A stretch of DNA of 6,233 nt from assembly GCA_030592205.1 (NCBI GenBank), contig JAUVKA010000250.1:1-6233 (forward strand). The letters are read 5' to 3'. Origin of the DNA: Bacteroidota bacterium. GTDB lineage: Bacteria > Bacteroidota > Bacteroidia > Bacteroidales > UBA12481. Of the stretch, positions 1 through 6,233 are shown piece by piece. The position numbers and the translations under genes are program-made. Positions within the stretch are counted from its first letter, which is position 1. The number at the start of each line of letters is the position of its first letter. The notes under the pieces are model-generated. The model was not told where the DNA came from. It ran no database searches and was given only the letters and a program-made list of their open reading frames with translations.

Positions 1-85
1 CCTCCTGGTCCTGAGCATTCAGAGTCAATGCACAAACCAGTAAACCCACTATCAGAGAGCTGTTTCTTATCTTATGAAATCTCAT
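1..85 (-). CDS. N-terminus of a secreted protein, cut by the window edge
   Basis: Only the first 28 codons are present. The ATG is at 85-83 and the frame stays open to base 1. The product begins MRFHKIRNSS, followed by the hydrophobic run LIVGLLVCALTL and then NAQDQE. This is a textbook Sec signal peptide: basic n-region, about 12-residue hydrophobic core, and a probable signal peptidase I cut after NA, before Q. Cleavage before Q is common in Bacteroidetes exported proteins. The Cys at residue 18 is preceded by Val and lacks a lipobox, so a lipoprotein is unlikely. The ATG lies inside the end of the esterase gene (14-base overlap, 72-85, in another frame), which suggests translational coupling and membership of the same operon. 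The mature function cannot be seen; another secreted hydrolase or binding protein would suit the context, but that is a guess. Confidence 0.8.
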   Translation of the reverse strand, partial: MRFHKIRNSSLIVGLLVCALTLNAQDQE

Positions 86-2312
86 CAAAATATTTCAGAA
101 CAGTGACAATATTATCAGGATGCTTGCTATTTATTTTTAATCTGCTTTTTCGGATAAATTTTTTTACCTCCGGAACATTTCGGTTTAATGCATTTAATAA
201 TGTTTTTTTAGAACTTATACGCTTATAGTTACCATCCACCTGAATAAAATACTCATAACTTCGGATGTATTCTCCAGGGAAACTTCCTGAGGGATCATCA
301 CTTATCACACACATGGGCCTAACGAGGAATGAAGTTTTACCATCATAAACTTTCTCGTATAACTCTTTACTATTTGTCCCGGGAATTTTGAAATACTCGT
401 AGAGATGCTCCAGATGGCTGACTGAGTCTGTATATGAAAAAGACTCCAGGTATTCTTTGGATAGTATTAAATATTTCTTGCTGTCACTATCGGTGTACAA
501 CAGAATGAATTCGTCCCTATACAGATCATAGTTTATCTGAAAATCGGTGTGTCTTATCCCCCTGTACAACAGATTTGCTGTGGGCCAATAATGCCTTGCT
601 ATGAAGGGATTTCCTCTATATTTCTTTTGATATGTCCACTTGCATCCATTGACAATATTATCAGTGAAGGAGAATGGCTCCATACTTTGCAGCTTGTCCA
701 CTATAGCACCGGTCAGTGCATATTTGGCAGAGTCGTGCAGTTGGGATATATCAGAATATTTTGCCGTGAGTTCTGAAACAAACTCTCTGCCGGAAGTTAT
801 TCCCGGCCAGTTATCAGTGCGAAAAGGAGAAGCAGGAAGATAAGGTTTTTCACCTGCCATGTTATACAGGTTACATTCAACAGGATGATTTGCCCAGGCG
901 TATCTGACGGCTACCGGCTGATCAATTTGCTCGTTCCAGACAATGATCTGGTCTCCGTCGATCCTGGCCTCTGCCTCCACAAATTCTCTGTTGGTCCCGG
1001 AAATAGTAAAGCCACGTAATTCTCCACCTTCCTTTGCCATCATGCCATCACCCACATGATTAAACAGCAACCAGCACTTGCTATCATCGATCAACATTTT
1101 CTTGAACAGGGGACCTGAGAATACAATATCTTCGCCATAGGCAATTTTTTGCGCAGCCAGAGAGAGCCGCCTGCCCACTTCCTGCTTATTCCTGGGATGT
1201 ATATCCGCTGAATCTCCAATATCTATCGCAACAGCCATAGCTGTATGAGGCAGGCTCAGTGCCATGGACTGGGCCTCTCTGAGTTCGGGAAATACCTGGG
1301 GTTCAAAATGGTAATTTGCCAATTGAACAAAAAGAAAAGGGAAATCTCCCTGTGCCCATTTCTTGCGCCACTGAGTAATCATTGCAGGAAACAAGTCGCG
1401 GTACTGGTATGCACGATATGCGTTTGATTCTCCCTGGTACCATAATACCCCTCGAATCCCAAAAGGTATTATCGGAGCTATTATCCCATTGTAAAGTACA
1501 GATGGCTGATTGAAATATAAAGGATCGTCTCTCCCTTCCAACCGGGCTTCTTCAACTTTCTGTACAAATTTTTCATATTCCAGTGCCAACCACTCTTCAT
1601 CGTTGTTATAAACCGGCCACTCTTCCAGGATATCTTTCAACATCCGATCATTTAATAGGGTATCCCGCGGTGTCCAGGCTTCTGCGGTTGTTCCACCCCA
1701 TGAGGCGTGGATAATCCCAACCGGAATATTTCGTTTTTTGTACAGGTCAAGCGCAAAAAAATAGGCGCTGCCACTAAAGTGCCCCACAGTGGAGGGATCG
1801 CAAATCTCCCAGGTGTTCAGCCAGAAAGTCGCCCGGTCAGTTACCGGGGAGACAGCTTCCATTGGATAGGATGCTTTGGTCCGTTTTACCTGGAAATGAC
1901 GAATCTCTGGAAAATTTGCCGCAGAGATCACCTCCTCAGCATTCATACAGCTACGCACCTCCATGGCCATATTTGACTGCCCGGAGCAAACCCATACCTC
2001 TCCCACCAGGATATCTCTAATTCTTATAGTATTGTTCCCCGATATGACCATCTCGTAAGGTCCGCCTGCCTTTAATGGGCCCATCCGAACCTTCCACTTC
2101 CCTTCAGAATTTGCTATGGTCTCAGCAACAGAATCTCCTATTTTGACAATGACCTTTTCGCCCGAATTGGCCCATCCCCAGACAGGAACATCCATTTCAT
2201 GCTGTAAGACCATATGGTCTGAAAACAGCGCAGGAAGCCTTACTTCAGCAAGGGAATGTTGAAATATCAGGATGAAAAACAGAAGTAGGCCAAATGATTT
2301 GCAACTTGACAT
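72..2312 (-). CDS. Secreted sialate O-acetylesterase (SASA family) fused to a C-terminal Bacteroidetes domain
   Basis: This predicted exported carbohydrate esterase would remove O-acetyl groups from sialic acid or other sugars. With the start chosen here (ATG 2312-2310) it has 746 residues. Residues 1-22 are a signal peptide (MSSCKSFG, a Leu/Phe/Ile core, then HSLA) with a likely cut before EVRLP. An in-frame ATG at 2360 would add 16 polar residues before the signal and overlap the upstream gene, so it is less likely. SASA family signatures follow: CSGQSNM with nucleophile Ser113, the WGGTTAEAW block near 205, WYQGESNA near 291, and GDSADIHPRNK with His372 and Asp370. The usual family end, VRYAWANHP to SPFRTDNWPG, lies at about 469-504. 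About 240 further residues follow. Motifs NPF, YDLYRDEFIL, LYEKVYDGKTSFLVR and KKFIRKSRLK match, from memory, an uncharacterised domain usually found as a standalone secreted Bacteroidetes protein. The gap to the upstream amidohydrolase gene is 22 bases. The esterase call is firm; the substrate is not. Confidence 0.9.
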   Translation of the reverse strand: MSSCKSFGLLLFFILIFQHSLAEVRLPALFSDHMVLQHEMDVPVWGWANSGEKVIVKIGDSVAETIANSEGKWKVRMGPLKAGGPYEMVISGNNTIRIRDILVGEVWVCSGQSNMAMEVRSCMNAEEVISAANFPEIRHFQVKRTKASYPMEAVSPVTDRATFWLNTWEICDPSTVGHFSGSAYFFALDLYKKRNIPVGIIHASWGGTTAEAWTPRDTLLNDRMLKDILEEWPVYNNDEEWLALEYEKFVQKVEEARLEGRDDPLYFNQPSVLYNGIIAPIIPFGIRGVLWYQGESNAYRAYQYRDLFPAMITQWRKKWAQGDFPFLFVQLANYHFEPQVFPELREAQSMALSLPHTAMAVAIDIGDSADIHPRNKQEVGRRLSLAAQKIAYGEDIVFSGPLFKKMLIDDSKCWLLFNHVGDGMMAKEGGELRGFTISGTNREFVEAEARIDGDQIIVWNEQIDQPVAVRYAWANHPVECNLYNMAGEKPYLPASPFRTDNWPGITSGREFVSELTAKYSDISQLHDSAKYALTGAIVDKLQSMEPFSFTDNIVNGCKWTYQKKYRGNPFIARHYWPTANLLYRGIRHTDFQINYDLYRDEFILLYTDSDSKKYLILSKEYLESFSYTDSVSHLEHLYEYFKIPGTNSKELYEKVYDGKTSFLVRPMCVISDDPSGSFPGEYIRSYEYFIQVDGNYKRISSKKTLLNALNRNVPEVKKFIRKSRLKINSKHPDNIVTVLKYFDEIS
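104..118. repeat. 15-base direct repeat, copy 1 (in esterase C-terminal domain)
   Basis: TGACAATATTATCAG is identical to 650-664. On the minus strand both copies encode D-N-I-V in the same frame (residues 733-736 here). The copies are 546 bases apart, exactly 182 codons, and bracket most of the C-terminal extension. Chance in AT-rich DNA is possible. Confidence 0.6.
650..664. repeat. 15-base direct repeat, copy 2 (start of esterase C-terminal domain)
   Basis: TGACAATATTATCAG is identical to 104-118 and encodes D-N-I-V at residues 552-555 of the esterase fusion. It lies just upstream of the NGCKW and YRGNPF motifs that open the recognisable part of the extension. Confidence 0.6.
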
Positions 2313-2334
2313 TTTCAGAAATGTTTTTGAGAAT

Positions 2335-3414
2335 CTATTTCTTCTTTGGTCCGTAATCAACCTCTCTCACTGCCTTCAACTGTCTTTCCCTGTCACCTGT
2401 AGTCAGGTGTATATCCTTATACTTTTCCAGAATTGGCGGGTCGGGATCAGTGAGCATGTTGTAGATTTCAGGTCGCCTGGATTTGTAATGCATTGCCTTG
2501 ACATTGTTGGTCCCATTGATGGTCTCCCACCATTTACTGCTATTAATTCTCTCCCTGGAGAAGTCAATTTCAGTCATGATCACTACATCTTCTTCACCAA
2601 CAGATTCTGCAATCACATTTCCATCAAAATCAATAATACCATTTCCATCTTTTCCAAGAACCACAGGTGCAATATAAACCGAATTATCCTTAGCCCGGGT
2701 AATGAACATATGAGCGGTCCCAAGGCTTTGACCAGGAAGGTTATCTTTCGCCATGGTCGGATTAAAAATAATATCAGCCCCCTTTAATGCATAGATGGTT
2801 GATATCTCAGGATAGGAGATTTCCCAGCAGGTAGCAATGGCTATTTTCGCAAAATCAGTTTCATATACTTCAAATTCATCAGCCACCGATACCAGCCAGG
2901 TTTCCATCACGGGTAGCAATGTTTTACGATGTTTGCCTATGATATCTCCACTGCGGTCAATCACGACAGCAGTATTGTATACTTTCCTATCGGCCAGTTC
3001 ATATATGGGTGCGATAATATACATTTTGTGACGCTTTGCAATGTCCGAAATCCGGTCCGTCAGAGGCCCCGGTACCGTTACAGCAAGGGCATCAGCAAAT
3101 ATTTTTCCACTCTCAGGATCCATCACATCAATATGCAAGCCATAAGCACCTATATGTTGCATGTCTTCCGGACCACAAACCAGATCCGCACCCATCTCGC
3201 CGGCTTCCTCAAAAAGCCCTAACAATTTATTGAAATGTGCCATCATCTGGGGCCGTACCATCCCAGGATCATAGTCTTCCATAAAAGGATCCTGTATTGG
3301 CAATCCTGTAGCCTGGATCAGTGCAATATTTGCCTTTTTAGGTGCTTGACAAGAAATAGCAATACATGAGAATAGGCAGATCGACATTAGAAAACACATC
3401 TGTTTTGAAAGCAT
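2335..3414 (-). CDS. Exported nitrilase-superfamily carbon-nitrogen hydrolase (lipoprotein)
   Basis: This is a 359-residue amidohydrolase of the nitrilase superfamily, predicted to cleave a non-peptide C-N bond in an amide or carbamoyl substrate. The catalytic triad is visible: Glu83 in LVCGPED, Lys164 in GKHRKTLLP and Cys196 in IAIATCWEISYPE. Supporting marks are a second Glu at 139 (APIYEL), the conserved TRAKDN at 239-244 and the SRRPEIY tail at 312-318. The catalytic domain spans about 28-290. Residues 1-22 are a hydrophobic leader ending in AISC. Cys22 is therefore a likely lipidation site, followed by QAPKK with no acidic surface-export signal, so a periplasm-facing membrane anchor is likely. 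Most family members are cytoplasmic, so the export is notable. It is the first gene after a strong promoter, and the esterase starts 22 bases after its stop. Family membership is firm; the substrate is unknown. The leader excludes cytoplasmic omega-amidase or ureidopropionase roles, and there is no multi-span membrane region as in Lnt. Confidence 0.88.
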   Translation of the reverse strand: MLSKQMCFLMSICLFSCIAISCQAPKKANIALIQATGLPIQDPFMEDYDPGMVRPQMMAHFNKLLGLFEEAGEMGADLVCGPEDMQHIGAYGLHIDVMDPESGKIFADALAVTVPGPLTDRISDIAKRHKMYIIAPIYELADRKVYNTAVVIDRSGDIIGKHRKTLLPVMETWLVSVADEFEVYETDFAKIAIATCWEISYPEISTIYALKGADIIFNPTMAKDNLPGQSLGTAHMFITRAKDNSVYIAPVVLGKDGNGIIDFDGNVIAESVGEEDVVIMTEIDFSRERINSSKWWETINGTNNVKAMHYKSRRPEIYNMLTDPDPPILEKYKDIHLTTGDRERQLKAVREVDYGPKKK

Positions 3415-3461
3415 ATTTGCGATTTTTACATTTTATTTAATTGCTTTATCATAACTATATA

Positions 3462-3493
3462 CAAATATAGCAATAAAGATAATGTTTCGCAAT
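3462..3493 (-). promoter_or_regulatory. Bacteroidetes-type promoter of the amidohydrolase-esterase operon
   Basis: On the minus strand TATATTTG (3469-3462) is a perfect match to the Bacteroidetes -7 element TAnnTTTG. ATTG (3493-3490), three of four bases of the -33 element TTTG, lies 20 bases upstream, which is the expected spacing. The predicted start is near 3455, giving a leader of about 40 bases before the ATG at 3414. That leader is A-rich with no Shine-Dalgarno sequence, as is usual in this phylum. The promoter separates this operon from the regulator and transporter genes upstream. Confidence 0.72.
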
Positions 3494-3504
3494 TTAATGT
3501 AAGC

Positions 3505-3527
3505 AGCCGATTCTGAGTCAATCAGCT
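3505..3527 (-). terminator. Hairpin over the EamA stop codon, possible weak terminator
   Basis: On the minus strand AGCTGATT and AATCGGCT pair as an 8-base stem with one G-U pair around a 7-base loop that holds the TGA stop (3520-3518). No clear T-run follows, so Rho-independent termination is doubtful. It lies just upstream of the next promoter, where a terminator would be expected. Confidence 0.3.
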
Positions 3528-4381
3528 AGCAGGTAGGCTGCAATCATGGCGGTCACCATCCCTGCTATAACCACAGGGCCCGGGATAACGGAATAAATTA
3601 ACAAAGAAATGATAATTGTAATCATCGGAGCAACTGCATTGGTAAGCGGTGCCACAATAATAACCTTTCCATATCTTATGGCATAGACCAACATTAGTGC
3701 ACCTATAGAATTTAAAGTATGGATGATCGCTGCGAACTAGGGCCCTTTGAAGCTCCAGTTAATTTCCTGGCTCATATCTGTCATGAGATAAGCAATAGGG
3801 GTAAGAAGAATTCCGCTTAACATCATATAGAAAAAAATACTTTCCGCCTTCATGGTCATATTTGCCTTTTTCATAAAAAAGGCCTGGATTCCCCAGGAAA
3901 GAAAAACCATGGTTGCAAAACCAAGCCATAAATAACCCTTGATAATGGTATCGTCCGGCTTTAGCATTGACATCAAAAGTATTGCTGTCAGCGATAATGC
4001 AATTCCAAGCCAGTGGCGTTTGGAGGCCCTCTCTTTCAAAAAAATCACTGAAAAAATTACCGTTACGGACGGCGACAGGGAAATAATTGGAAAAACAAGA
4101 TAGGCAGGCCCTTCAACCAGGGCATGAAATAAGGCCAGTTGTCCACCCGCACCTAATAGCCCAATTGTTAACCCATATATTATTGACCGGACATCATGGT
4201 CAAGCTTCCACTTTATAAGTGCCAATGCAACCAATGCACAAGGTATCATGGTAATTGCCCAAACAATATAACCAAGTGTTGCAGGAAATCCTGCTTGTTC
4301 CGGTTTTTCAATAAGAGCCCCCCAGGTACCCCAAAATAAAGTAGTTACTAGGGCGTACAGTAACCATGGCTTTTTAAACAT
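3518..4381 (-). pseudogene. DMT/EamA-family transporter interrupted by one amber codon
   Basis: The gene encodes an inner-membrane drug/metabolite transporter with two EamA repeats and about ten membrane segments. Reading from the ATG at 4381, 214 residues end at TAG (3739-3737) after INWSFKGP. The same frame continues without a shift for 72 more codons, FAAIIHTLNSIGALMLVYAI and onward, to LLAD and TGA at 3520-3518. The continuation supplies the last segments of the second EamA repeat. The total of 287 codons equals the family's usual ~290, so nothing but one codon is wrong. One base change from Tyr, Trp, Gln or another sense codon would create the stop; an aromatic residue would suit a membrane helix start. 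The 214-residue product would lack about three helices and is probably non-functional. It lies 47 bases after the repressor gene and may be co-transcribed with it. The substrate is unknown. A sequencing error would restore an intact gene. Confidence 0.82.
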
Positions 4382-4428
4382 GTAGGTCTATGATTTGGTG
4401 ACAGGAAATCTGTTATCAGCTGATGAAT

Positions 4429-5226
4429 CTATACAATTATAACCTCTATTCCCTGATTTTCGAGCCGCGCTTTGTCATCTGCCTTTATCCCGGTATCTGT
4501 GATAACTACATGGATTTGGGAAAGTGTGCCAATAAAACCAAAGCGCCTGCGAGTGAATTTTCTTGAATCCGCAACCACAATAACTTTCTTGGCCATTCCG
4601 ATCATTATGGAATTCAGATGAGCCTCTTCGGTGTTTGGAGTAGATAGTCCATGCTGTGTATCAAATCCGTCCACACCTAAAAACAATTTATCACAATAGA
4701 ACTTCTTGAAATTCTCGCTGGCCAGAGCCCCAACAAGAGACAAGGATTTCTTCCTCATTACACCTCCCGGCATATATATGTTAAAGTCCTTGTATTCTGA
4801 AAGAATACTTGCAATGTTCAAGGCATTGGTGATGATTGTTAAATTACTGAACTGATCCAGATTTTTTGCAATTTCAGTTGTTGTCGTTCCGGAATCGATT
4901 ACAATAGTGTCTCCATTCTCAATCAATTTCAAAGCCGCCTTTGCAATCTTCTGCTTCTCCTTCAGGAACTCTTTTTGCTTATCAGAAATTGAAGGATCTA
5001 TCTCCATCCTGAAAAACTTAACTTTTATCGCTCCTCCCCTCGCCCTGATCAGCATATTCTGCTTTTCAAGATGGGAAAGGTCGTTTCTAATGGTAACTTC
5101 GCTAATTTCGAACCTACTACTCAGATCGCGCACAGTAACCTGCCCTTTTAATTCAAGCTCTTCTAATATTTTAGCTCTTCTTGTTACCGTTGATTTATTG
5201 GATGATTGGCTCATTTTTTTTTCCAT
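4429..5226 (-). CDS. DeoR/AgaR-type sugar-responsive transcriptional repressor
   Basis: This 265-residue cytoplasmic DNA-binding protein has the standard family length. Residues 14-69 form the DeoR winged helix-turn-helix (TRRAKILEELELKGQVTVRD, then SEVTIRNDLSHLEKQ and RARGGA). Residues 85-265 form the DeoR C-terminal sensor with DSGTTTTEIA at 111-120, TNALNIA at 133-139, PGG at 153-155, LFLGVDGFD at 181-189, NTEEAHLN at 198-205 and VVADSRKF at 217-224. The sensor normally binds a phosphorylated sugar, which relieves repression. The TVTIRNDL-like helix, DSGTTT and TNALN pattern resemble E. coli AgaR (N-acetylgalactosamine regulator) more than DeoR or GlpR, by recollection rather than alignment. 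No key residue is missing. The start could instead be Met5 (5214). It sits between two broken transporter genes that it may have controlled; an amino-sugar ligand would suit the esterase operon, but this is inferred. Confidence 0.9.
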   Translation of the reverse strand: MEKKMSQSSNKSTVTRRAKILEELELKGQVTVRDLSSRFEISEVTIRNDLSHLEKQNMLIRARGGAIKVKFFRMEIDPSISDKQKEFLKEKQKIAKAALKLIENGDTIVIDSGTTTTEIAKNLDQFSNLTIITNALNIASILSEYKDFNIYMPGGVMRKKSLSLVGALASENFKKFYCDKLFLGVDGFDTQHGLSTPNTEEAHLNSIMIGMAKKVIVVADSRKFTRRRFGFIGTLSQIHVVITDTGIKADDKARLENQGIEVIIV

Positions 5227-5279
5227 ATTGATTACATCGTAGTGAAATCTTTCCCTTCTGATTCATTGTTTGAGTACCG

Positions 5280-5310
5280 CAAAATAAGATAAAAAAGCCT
5301 GGAAATAAAA
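5280..5310 (-). promoter_or_regulatory. Weak promoter candidate for the repressor gene
   Basis: On the minus strand TTATTTTG (5287-5280) matches seven of eight positions of TAnnTTTG, and TTTT (5310-5307) lies 19 bases upstream in place of TTTG. The site is about 54 bases before the ATG. In such AT-rich DNA this match could be chance. Confidence 0.3.
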
Positions 5311-5482
5311 GTAATTTATGCAATACTAATTTCCATAGCACTTATTTTCATAACCTTATTAATTATCCTAAATTGGGCTTTGTATTGTTAAAAGTAAAGA
5401 AATTAAAATGAATTAACATCAACTTTGAATAATATATCTTATTATGTCCCACAAGGGCACAGGACGAAAAATTTAAACCATG

Positions 5483-5501
5483 GAGACCAAAATTTGGTGT
5501 C
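5483..5501. repeat. Imperfect palindrome just after the porter stop codon
   Basis: ACCAAA and TTTGGT (5486-5491 and 5493-5498) are perfect inverted arms around one A. After one G/G mismatch, two further pairs extend it to 5483-5501. The odd centre and short arms suit a protein-binding dyad. On the minus strand it lies directly downstream of the porter stop and is followed by a T-rich stretch, so a weak terminator is also possible. Confidence 0.4.
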
Positions 5502-5503
5502 AC

Positions 5504-6233
5504 TTAGGAGACAGGTGTAAAGAGTTGCTCTATTTGCTCCAGACTTTTACCCTTGGTTTCAGGGACAAACTTCCAAAAAAACAGGGTGGCTAACAGACAA
5601 ATGGCTCCAAAAGTAAAAAAGCCTATATGCATGCCAAAGGATGCCACATACCAGGGAAATAAATAAGCCGGCAATTAGCAGTGTCAAAACGACCAATCCC
5701 ATACCTCCAATCAACAAAGGTCGCCTTCCCAGCTTATCTATCAGCAATAAGGCCAATACGGTAAAAACCAGATTTATTATACCAAGAATTACCTGGAATT
5801 GTAATGCATTTCCAAATTGAATCCCTGCTTGTCCTAAAATTTCCGGACCATAATAAATTACAGCATTAATACCGGTTACTATCGATAACTGGTACAGTGC
5901 CACAAGACGACCTCTTATTTTAGGTGGGGAAAATTCCGAAATATAGAGTGGAGATGTGACTGAGGCAATGCCCACACCAATTCCACCGACTATTCTCACT
6001 GAAACAAGGATGGTGAATGAGGGAGATATGGTACATCCCAGGGCAGACAGAAAGAACAATACGGCAGCAACTATCAGATTTATCACTTAATCCGCCTGCA
6101 ACCAAGGCCCCAAATATACATCCAACCAGGGCCGAACCGGTAAACCAACCTAACTCAAGTTTAGACAAGCCAAACAGGGTTTCCACCATTCCAATAGTTC
6201 CTGAAATTACAGCTGTATCAAATCCAAAGAGCA
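5504..6233 (-). pseudogene. Sugar-porter (MFS) transporter remnant with three internal deletions, 5' end outside window
   Basis: This is a relic of a proton-sugar symporter of the XylE/GLUT-like sugar-porter family. Reading from the window edge, LFGFDTAVISG is helix 1 of the family, followed by GWFTGSALVGCIFGALVAGG and LSDK. Next should come the hallmark FGRR/K loop, but about six codons are gone and the frame shifts near 6078. The second frame gives LIVAAVLFFLSALG, GIGVGIASVTSPLYISEFSP, KIRGRLVALYQLSIV and then TGINAVIYYGPEIL. That joins helix 4 directly to helix 7, so about 120 residues including PESPRW are absent (junction near 5870). It continues through DKLGRRPLLIGG to AGLF, where a third loss of roughly 60 residues (helices 10-11) plus a frame change occurs near 5651-5666. 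The third frame ends WKFVPETKGKSLEQIEQL and TAA at 5506-5504. The retained segments are cleanly conserved, so the damage is recent or is an assembly artefact. Confidence 0.85.

Larger units (their letters stand above)
5227..5503. other. AT-rich intergenic region between sugar-porter remnant and repressor gene
   Basis: The region is 277 bases long with no credible ORF on either strand. It contains a palindrome next to the porter stop (5483-5501), an imperfect stem at 5445-5461 (TGTCCC, ACAA, GGGCACA with a bulged C), and a weak promoter candidate for the repressor gene. Nothing resembles a tRNA, an insertion sequence or a riboswitch. Confidence 0.6.

Noticed and set aside
2313..2360. Upstream in-frame ATG at 2360 as the esterase start
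   Set aside because: It adds 16 polar, basic residues ahead of a good signal peptide and overlaps the amidohydrolase gene by 26 bases; ATG at 2312 gives a standard secreted protein.
2272..2787. A 171-codon plus-strand open frame opposite the esterase-amidohydrolase junction
   Set aside because: It is antisense to two genes with clear catalytic motifs and has no recognisable domain, signal or promoter of its own.
3737..3739. Amber codon read as pyrrolysine or as a recoding signal
   Set aside because: EamA transporters have no role for pyrrolysine, no pyl gene or downstream recoding structure is visible, and a point mutation or sequencing error explains it better.
4415..4424. Perfect 10-base palindrome ATCAGCTGAT between the repressor and EamA genes
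   Set aside because: It is too short, has no loop and no extended symmetry, so chance cannot be excluded.
4907..5242. A 111-codon plus-strand open frame opposite the repressor gene
   Set aside because: It mirrors the winged-helix coding region; its hydrophobic, Ser-rich make-up is what antisense reading of that gene gives.
5920..6189. Separate 89-residue protein overlapping a 175-residue one
   Set aside because: Both are pieces of one sugar porter read in two frames on either side of a small deletion near 6078.
1..6233. Polysaccharide utilisation locus, mobile element, CRISPR array, tRNA or rRNA
   Set aside because: No SusC/SusD-like gene, transposase, terminal inverted repeats, spaced direct-repeat array or structural RNA could be found on either strand.

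Overview
The window looks like chromosomal DNA from a Bacteroidota (Bacteroidetes) bacterium. The evidence is a near-perfect Bacteroidetes-type promoter (-7 TATATTTG with an ATTG -33 element), start codons without Shine-Dalgarno sequences, a short Sec signal ending in NAQ, a Bacteroidetes-style lipoprotein, and a C-terminal domain that I know only from proteins of this phylum. Every gene is on the minus strand, so transcription runs from high to low coordinates.

Layout in the direction of transcription: (1) 6233-5504, a wrecked sugar-porter (MFS) gene that has lost about 200 residues at three separate junctions; its start lies outside the window. (2) 5503-5227, a 277-base AT-rich gap with a small palindrome and a weak promoter candidate. 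(3) 5226-4429, an intact DeoR/AgaR-type sugar-responsive repressor. (4) 4381-3518, a DMT/EamA transporter that is full length in one frame except for a single internal amber codon at 3737-3739. (5) A good promoter at 3493-3462 drives a tight three-gene unit: an exported nitrilase-type amidohydrolase lipoprotein (3414-2335), a secreted sialate O-acetylesterase with an unusual ~240-residue C-terminal fusion (2312-72), and the first 28 codons of another secreted protein (85-<1), whose ATG overlaps the esterase stop.

The gene set suggests scavenging of acylated sugars or amino sugars. Envelope hydrolases (esterase and amidase) would trim substituents outside the cytoplasm, inner-membrane transporters would import the product, and an AgaR-like repressor would sense a phosphorylated sugar. 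That grouping is inference; no SusC/SusD pair, sialic-acid catabolic gene or glycoside hydrolase is visible. Both transporter genes are broken while the repressor and both hydrolases are intact. This means either that import has been lost recently in this lineage or that the assembly contains errors at these points. The most unusual intact feature is the esterase fusion.
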